Shown: piece by piece, positions 5,524-5,642 of the stretch | How the letters are laid out: every line of letters starts with the position of its first letter | How positions within the stretch are numbered: position 1 is the stretch's first letter | Source: Anaerolineae bacterium | Lineage (GTDB): Bacteria; Chloroflexota; Anaerolineae; J102 | Direction of reading: 5' to 3' | DNA length: 5,642 nt | Assembly (NCBI GenBank): GCA_026985975.1 | Contig: JALSPL010000023.1 | Location: forward strand, 1 to 5,642 | Position numbers and translations under genes: made by a program | The notes under the pieces: model-generated | Seen by the model: the letters and a program-made list of their open reading frames with translations, nothing else | Told to the model about the DNA's origin: nothing | Databases searched by the model: none

Positions 5524-5564
5524 CTAGTGTTCAACCACGCAATGCGTGGAACGTTGGACCCAAC
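5515..5564. repeat. Divergent fourth unit with its own hairpin core
   Basis: From AACGTTGG at 5515 to the next AACGTTGG at 5550 is 35 bases, almost the 36-base period, but the middle is unrelated to the first three units. It holds a tight hairpin, CCACGC-AAT-GCGTGG (5535-5549). The last boundary is followed by CCAAC (5560-5564), so GTTGG-AC-CCAAC forms a further small hairpin at 5553-5564. The boundary motif is kept and the core replaced. Confidence 0.7.
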
Positions 5565-5636
5565 CGACAAACGGCGGATATGGCACTTTAAGAACCGAAT
5601 AGAACTTCCTGCGAGAGAGGTTGATAGGAAACAGGG
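5565..5636 (+). other. Spacer before a possible downstream gene
   Basis: No gene is recognised here. The stretch leaves the hairpin repeats behind and ends in AGGAA (5626-5630), a plausible Shine-Dalgarno sequence six bases before an ATG at 5637. No confident -35/-10 pair is seen. Confidence 0.3.
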
Positions 5637-5642
5637 ATGAGG
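5637..5642 (+). CDS. Possible start of the next gene (two codons only)
   Basis: ATG AGG at the window edge, preceded by AGGAA with six-base spacing. Nothing can be said about the product, and the call rests on the ribosome binding site alone. Confidence 0.25.

Noticed and set aside
5407..5557. CRISPR array
   Set aside because: Repeats abut with no unique spacers and no cas gene is nearby; the one differing unit replaces the repeat core rather than adding a spacer.
4968..5591. Open frame on + with Arg/Trp-rich repeats (RWRRLQRRSRIQ)
   Set aside because: Its first part is antisense to the well-supported ATL gene and the rest is the tandem array read in another frame.
5374..5640. Open frame on + encoding a 12-residue repeat (NVGVVCRDALES), as a repeat protein
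   Set aside because: Several frames on both strands are open across the 36-bp array because the period is a multiple of three. There is no ribosome binding site at 5374, no similarity outside the repeat, and the region looks like structured non-coding DNA.

Overview
The window is the downstream part of a polysaccharide (exopolysaccharide or cell-surface glycan) assembly locus on the + strand. It is followed by one convergent DNA-repair-type gene and a repeat-filled non-coding stretch. The coding DNA is GC-rich, with G/C-biased third positions. The gaps between genes are clearly more AT-rich and full of short inverted and tandem repeats. Large intergenic hairpin repeats of the ATCTGCG and GACGAT type, next to a polyprenyl-phosphate sugar locus, suggest to me a Chloroflexota (Anaerolineae-like) genome. 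That is an inference: no rRNA or marker gene is present, and a window search would be needed to settle it.

Layout: (1) 2-1018, a GT-B family-4 glycosyltransferase whose N-terminus lies outside the window. (2) 1068-2243, a second, complete GT4 glycosyltransferase with an EX7Q variant of the usual EX7E motif. (3) 2240-3658, a polyprenyl-phosphate sugar-1-phosphate transferase (WbaP/EpsB type), overlapping gene 2 by ATGA and so probably translationally coupled to it. (4) 3659-3903, a 245-bp gap with a GACGAT hairpin, an inverted array of GAGATT/AATCTC units spaced 10-11 nt, and a short ATCTGCG element. (5) 3904-4794, a UbiA-superfamily membrane prenyltransferase closest by motif to decaprenyl-phosphate phosphoribosyltransferase. 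(6) 4795-4861, a large nested hairpin between convergent genes. (7) 4862-5239 on the minus strand, an alkyltransferase-like (ATL) protein with Trp in place of the methyltransferase cysteine. (8) 5240-5636, no convincing gene: an ATCTGCG element with a 16-bp perfect palindrome, then three identical 36-bp tandem units with palindromic junctions and a fourth unit of nearly the same length but a different core. A possible start codon for the next + strand gene sits at 5637.

How the genes may work together: the polyprenyl glycosylphosphotransferase would load the first sugar phosphate onto undecaprenyl phosphate at the inner face of the membrane, and the two cytosolic GT4 enzymes would extend the lipid-linked oligosaccharide. 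The UbiA-family protein would make a separate lipid-linked pentose precursor (polyprenyl-phosphoribose), a possible donor for pentose residues in the same glycan. The ATL gene looks functionally unrelated.

I did not find a clear new protein system. The least ordinary content is the intergenic DNA: several different hairpin-repeat families packed into two gaps, especially the modular 36/35-bp array at 5407-5557 and the helically phased, polarity-switching array at 3720-3832.
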